In this document: piece after piece, positions 15,033 to 17,318 of the stretch
Position numbering within the stretch: the first letter of the stretch is position 1
Layout: every line of letters begins with the position of its first letter
Origin: Candidatus Woesebacteria bacterium
GTDB lineage: Bacteria; Patescibacteriota; Microgenomatia; UBA1406; GWC2-37-13
Direction of reading: 5' to 3'
Assembly: GCA_017993865.1 (NCBI GenBank)
Contig: JAGOLU010000007.1
Span: 1 to 17,318 of the forward strand
Length of the DNA stretch: 17,318 nucleotides
The notes under the pieces: generated by a model
Told to the model about the DNA's origin: nothing
Database searches by the model: none
Seen by the model: the letters and a program-made list of their open reading frames with translations, nothing else
Program-made: the position numbers and the translations under genes

Positions 15033-15751
15033 TTTTGTGTGTAACCATCTTTTTCAATTGCCTTCGCAAGCTTTGCATCTCCAACCTTCACGATCTTTCC
15101 TTCCATCATCACGATAACCTCATCGGGAGGTAGGTATTTCAAGATGCGATTGTAATGAGTGATGATGATATATGTTTTATCTTTCCGCCTGGCATGCAGA
15201 AATTTCCCGATGTGTCTTAGCGCATCTACATCAACTCCTGTATCGATCTCATCGAATATTTGTATCTGTTTATCAAGTACTGCCGCCTGAAGTACTTCCA
15301 TCTTCTTCCGTTCGCCACCAGATGCACTTTCGTTCAGACTCCTTTGAAGAAGTTCTGGTTGAATGTGTAATTCTTCTGCGATCTTTGCCACTTTCCTCCG
15401 AAGTTCAAGGGCTGGTATTGCGCCATCAAGCGCAAGTTGTAGAAGTTGGGTCACCCGCACACCTTGCAGTGAGAGTGGTGTTTGAAATGAGAGGAATATT
15501 CCTGCTTTCGCTCGTTCGTCTGGCTTCAGATCCGTTAGATCAATTTTTTCACCTTTCCCATTACTCATTACAAATCGCGCACTACTCGCTTCATATGCAG
15601 GGTTCCCCATGATCGAATAGGCGAGCGTACTTTTGCCTGATCCGTTTGGACCCATGACCGCATACACTTTGCCTTTTTTGAAAGTGTGGGTGAAGTTTGA
15701 GATGATCGTCTTCCCACCAGCCTGAACTGAAAGTTTAGTGAGCTGTAACAT
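15029..15751 (-). CDS. sufC: SufC ABC-type ATPase
   Basis: A 240-residue soluble ABC ATPase that drives shape changes in SufBCD. Walker A is GPNGSGKST (34-42), the Q-loop is LSFQTPLSL (87-95), the signature is SASGGERKKMEVLQ (142-155), Walker B is IQIFDE (163-168) followed by the SufC-typical IDTGVDVDAL, and the H-loop histidine is His199 in IITHYNRIL. The length is close to that of E. coli SufC. It is the first suf gene, lying 33 bases after tsaD with its own TATAAT in the gap, so the suf genes may be transcribed both from here and by read-through from yerC-tsaD. Confidence 0.97.
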   Translation of the reverse strand: MLQLTKLSVQAGGKTIISNFTHTFKKGKVYAVMGPNGSGKSTLAYSIMGNPAYEASSARFVMSNGKGEKIDLTDLKPDERAKAGIFLSFQTPLSLQGVRVTQLLQLALDGAIPALELRRKVAKIAEELHIQPELLQRSLNESASGGERKKMEVLQAAVLDKQIQIFDEIDTGVDVDALRHIGKFLHARRKDKTYIIITHYNRILKYLPPDEVIVMMEGKIVKVGDAKLAKAIEKDGYTQK

Positions 15752-15764
15752 AGTGCGGGGGGTT

Positions 15765-15793
15765 ATTATATGTGTAATTCTCCGTTATTGCGA
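15765..15793 (-). promoter_or_regulatory. Candidate suf operon promoter
   Basis: A consensus TATAAT (15770-15765) lies in the tsaD-sufC gap, with TCGCAA (15793-15788, three of six -35 matches) 17 bases upstream, overlapping the end of tsaD. Transcription starting about seven bases past the -10 would leave a leader of roughly 7 bases (C-rich) before the sufC ATG. No SufR or IscR-like operator is recognisable. Confidence 0.5.
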
Positions 15794-16861
15794 TCGTAAC
15801 TTTAGTCGGGGTATTCGCTCGAGTTCTTCAATGTTTTCTACAAATTCTCCCCGCTGGGCTTGCATATAGGCCGCTACACCAATCATTGCGGCATTGTCTC
15901 CACATAAATAAGGATATGGCGGAAATACTACCTTCGCTCCATGCTTTCGGGCAAGCGACCGCATTAGTAACCGCAGGCGTTTGTTGATGCTCACCCCACC
16001 CCCGACTGCCCAATGCGTTACGCCCGTCTGGTTGACAGCACGTTCAAACTTGCGCATCACACTATTAAAGACCGCCTCTTGGAATGAACTAGCAAGGTAT
16101 TTTAGATCCGTTGTTATATCAACGCACTGCGCCTTTTCTCCTTTCAAGAAATAAAACAAATGAGTCTTAAGCCCGGAGAAGCTCATCATGCAGCTCTTCT
16201 CGCCAATCATAGGTCGAGGAAACTTATATGTATCAATATTCTCTACATCTTGAGCTAAGCGCTCAAGTATGGGCCCGCCCGGATAACCCAATCCAAGCAT
16301 TTTTGCGGCCTTATCAAGCGCCTCTCCAGCGGAGTCGTCGACAGTTTCACCGATTATTTGATACTTCCCGTTTGCGGACGCCAAGACAATCTGTGTGTGT
16401 CCGCCAGATATGAGCAGAGACAAGAACGGATAGACAACCTCACGATGAGGGTTCCCCTTACTATTTTGGACAAAAGGCGAATAGAGATGACCCTCCATAT
16501 GGTTCACTGCAAGAAGTGGGACACCCCATGCAGTAGCAAGTTCTTTTGCTTTGCGAATGCCTACCTCCAACGCAATTGACAAACCGGGACCATAGGTTAC
16601 TGCAATTGCATCAATGTCGAATGCATTTTTGTCTGTCATCCTGAGCTTGTCAAAGGATCCCTTTTTATATTTCCTTATCGTCTCCTCCACCACCCCCTCA
16701 ATCCGCTCCACATGCGCGAGCTTCGCAATAGACGGCACAATTCCACCCCATACGTTGTGTGACTTGATCTGACTCGCAATAGTCGATGAAAGCACACGAA
16801 ACCCTTCGGTAATAGCTACCGATGTTTCGTCTGCCGATGTGTCTATGGCAAGGATAATCAT
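15785..16861 (-). CDS. tsaD: tRNA N6-adenosine threonylcarbamoyltransferase TsaD
   Basis: A 358-residue Kae1/TsaD protein that transfers threonylcarbamoyl to A37 of ANN-decoding tRNAs. ILAIDTSADETSVAI (3-17) is the ASKHA phosphate loop, HMEGH (121-125) gives metal ligands His121 and His125, SGGHT (152-156) follows, YPGGPILERLA (193-203) is the family signature, and CGDNAAMIG (320-328) holds the third metal ligand Asp322. The gene is somewhat longer than usual because residues 68-76 (GSFDKLRMT) and their surroundings form a small insertion encoded by a known palindromic repeat; the framework resumes at DIDAIAVTYGPGL. Its ATG overlaps the yerC stop by four bases. The partners TsaB, TsaE and TsaC are not in the window. 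Confidence 0.97.
   Translation of the reverse strand: MIILAIDTSADETSVAITEGFRVLSSTIASQIKSHNVWGGIVPSIAKLAHVERIEGVVEETIRKYKKGSFDKLRMTDKNAFDIDAIAVTYGPGLSIALEVGIRKAKELATAWGVPLLAVNHMEGHLYSPFVQNSKGNPHREVVYPFLSLLISGGHTQIVLASANGKYQIIGETVDDSAGEALDKAAKMLGLGYPGGPILERLAQDVENIDTYKFPRPMIGEKSCMMSFSGLKTHLFYFLKGEKAQCVDITTDLKYLASSFQEAVFNSVMRKFERAVNQTGVTHWAVGGGVSINKRLRLLMRSLARKHGAKVVFPPYPYLCGDNAAMIGVAAYMQAQRGEFVENIEELERIPRLKLRSQ
16635..16660. repeat. SFDKLRMT-type interspersed palindromic repeat inside tsaD
   Basis: The core TCATCCTGAGCTTGTCAAAG plus GATCC matches, with small changes, a repeat known from many bacterial genomes (TCATCCTGAGCTTGTCGAAG followed by GATGA), whose translation gives the tell-tale SFDKLRMT. 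The outer arms ATCCT (16638-16642) and AGGAT (16654-16658) are complementary. It sits in frame within tsaD and encodes residues 68-76. I see only one copy in the window. Confidence 0.8.
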
Positions 16862-17190
16862 GGATTGGTCTTTTTTAAAGCTTGCATATACCCCCCGCAG
16901 CCGTTATACAGCCAATGGGCTACTCGGGTCACCGTGGTTGTGGAGACGCCAAAATCCCGGGAAATGCTCAGGTACGAATCACCCTTCAGGAGTCTTTTTG
17001 CGATGGTGATTCTGTTTGCAAATTCCTCTAACTCTGGAAGCGTAAGAAGATCCCGCAAGAGCGCTGCAGTGTTTTCTTCGGACTTGAGTGATACGATAAC
17101 TTTCACGAGGAGTTTCTCCCTCTCGTTTCTGGGTTCGTATGACTCTGACTTTTGGAAATCGGGTTGTTTGTTGGTTGAATTGGTTTTCAT
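16858..17190 (-). CDS. YerC/YecD family TrpR-like DNA-binding protein
   Basis: A 110-residue protein of the TrpR superfamily, YerC branch. A polar N-terminus (1-22) precedes the helical core: REKLLVKVIVSLKSEEN (24-40), LLRDLLTLPELEEFANRI (44-61), AKRLLKG (64-70), then the helix-turn-helix SYLSISRDFGVSTTTVTRV (72-90) and the typical GCGGYMQALKK tail (97-107). No tryptophan pocket can be inferred, and YerC proteins are not known by me to bind tryptophan, so its ligand and targets are unknown. It starts with ATG at 17190 directly after an extended -10 promoter and overlaps tsaD by four bases. Divergent to it is a possible attenuator region, a natural candidate target for the regulator. Confidence 0.9.
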   Translation of the reverse strand: MKTNSTNKQPDFQKSESYEPRNEREKLLVKVIVSLKSEENTAALLRDLLTLPELEEFANRITIAKRLLKGDSYLSISRDFGVSTTTVTRVAHWLYNGCGGYMQALKKTNP

Positions 17191-17196
17191 GAGCTT

Positions 17197-17226
17197 ATTA
17201 TATCACGCTTGACATTTGTATGTTAT
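17197..17226 (-). promoter_or_regulatory. yerC-tsaD promoter, extended -10, leaderless
   Basis: On the - strand ATAACA (17226-17221, four of six) is followed after 18 bases by TATAAT (17202-17197), preceded by TGA to make an extended -10 (TGNTATAAT). Only AAGCTC separates the -10 from the yerC ATG at 17190, so transcription should begin at or next to the start codon. Confidence 0.65.
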
Positions 17227-17237
17227 TGTGTTACCAT
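17209..17237 (+). promoter_or_regulatory. Rightward promoter overlapping the yerC promoter
   Basis: Consensus TTGACA (17209-17214), 17-base spacer, TACCAT (17232-17237, four of six). The yerC -35 lies inside its spacer, so the two polymerase footprints overlap. The ATG of a small ORF follows six bases after the -10. Confidence 0.55.
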
Positions 17238-17239
17238 AC
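17218..17239. promoter_or_regulatory. 22-bp near-palindrome in the divergent promoter region
   Basis: GTATGTTATTGTGTTACCATAC pairs as GTATG-n-TA ... TA-n-CATAC, seven of eleven positions symmetric. It covers the yerC -35 and the rightward spacer and -10. An overlapping repeat CCATA-N4-TATGG (17234-17247) reaches the rightward ATG. Size and position suit an operator for a TrpR-like dimer such as YerC, but this is inference. Confidence 0.45.
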
Positions 17240-17243
17240 TAAT

Positions 17244-17312
17244 ATGGATCTGAAACAGTCACTATTAAAAGTGAATTCTAATAATCATCATTCCCTCGCC
17301 TCGGCGGGGTAA
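17244..17312 (+). CDS. Possible 22-codon leader peptide
   Basis: ATG at 17244 opens a 22-residue ORF (MDLKQSLLKVNSNNHHSLAS, then AG) ending in TAA at 17310. It begins six bases after a -10 box and its last six codons make up a terminator-like hairpin, with paired Asn-Asn-His-His codons just before the stem. That arrangement is typical of leader peptides that control a downstream gene through ribosome position. The controlled gene lies beyond the window, and no homologue is recognised. Confidence 0.4.
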   Translation: MDLKQSLLKVNSNNHHSLASAG

Positions 17313-17317
17313 TTTTT
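17294..17317 (+). terminator. Terminator-like hairpin overlapping the leader ORF stop
   Basis: CCTCGC (17294-17299) pairs with GCGGGG (17304-17309), including one G-T wobble, around a 4-base loop. TAATTTTTG follows immediately. The GC-rich stem plus T-run is a standard intrinsic terminator shape. Its closeness to the promoter (under 60 bases) points to attenuation rather than the end of a gene. Confidence 0.6.
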
Positions 17318-17318
17318 G

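Noticed and set aside
15172..15612. 146-codon ORF antisense to sufC
   Set aside because: Shadow of the ABC ATPase coding sequence, with no independent coding evidence.
1..17318. CRISPR array, tRNA, IS element or prophage genes
   Set aside because: No regularly spaced repeats, no cloverleaf sequences, and no transposase, integrase or phage proteins were seen on either strand.
1..17318. Recoded UGA (Gracilibacteria/Absconditabacteria code)
   Set aside because: Several genes end in TGA at conserved C-termini and in ATGA overlaps, and no conserved gene has an internal TGA, so the standard meaning applies.

Overview
The window looks like a chromosomal segment of a Patescibacteria/CPR bacterium, probably Parcubacteria-like. 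This is an inference from gene content and style: a trimmed SUF operon, a fused gamma-alpha 2-oxoacid:ferredoxin oxidoreductase, a FemAB-type aminoacyltransferase beside GT4 glycosyltransferases, very tight packing, and almost no Shine-Dalgarno motifs. The standard code fits, with UGA used as a stop. I see no rRNA, tRNA, CRISPR array, transposase or phage gene.

Left block (+ strand, 1-4301): three consecutive GT4 glycosyltransferases, the first cut by the window edge, then a FemAB/FemX-like protein. This is a cell-surface polysaccharide and peptidoglycan-bridge block. It converges on everything that follows.

Middle block (- strand, 4319-9508 and on to 11280): read in the transcribed direction, a fused gamma-alpha OFOR subunit, a Nudix hydrolase and the OFOR beta subunit form one operon. 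Then comes a 278-bp control region rich in inverted repeats, lon protease, and two overlapping Nudix genes. One of these has the altered Nudix box of GDP-mannose mannosyl hydrolases; the other is YfcD-like with a degenerate box.

Right block (- strand, 11436-17190): a YerC/TrpR-like regulator, tsaD, and then sufC-sufB-sufD-sufS-sufU. SufCBDSU builds Fe-S clusters, and the adjacent OFOR needs a [4Fe-4S] cluster, so the two operons make functional sense side by side. SufD and SufU are both short versions of their families. tsaD carries an in-frame insertion encoded by the widespread palindromic repeat whose translation reads SFDKLRMT.

Right edge (17191-17318): a compact divergent control region. 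The yerC promoter (extended -10 TGATATAAT) overlaps a + strand promoter (TTGACA-17-TACCAT). A 22-bp near-palindrome covers both. The + transcript would begin almost at the ATG of a 22-codon ORF whose last codons form a GC-rich hairpin followed by TTTTT, a candidate leader-peptide attenuator for a gene beyond the window.

The most interesting items are this attenuator/overlapping-promoter module, the Nudix gene nested inside the OFOR operon, the repeat inside tsaD, the operator-like sites at lon, and the repeated placement of -10 boxes within a few bases of start codons. I found no clearly new defence or mobile system.
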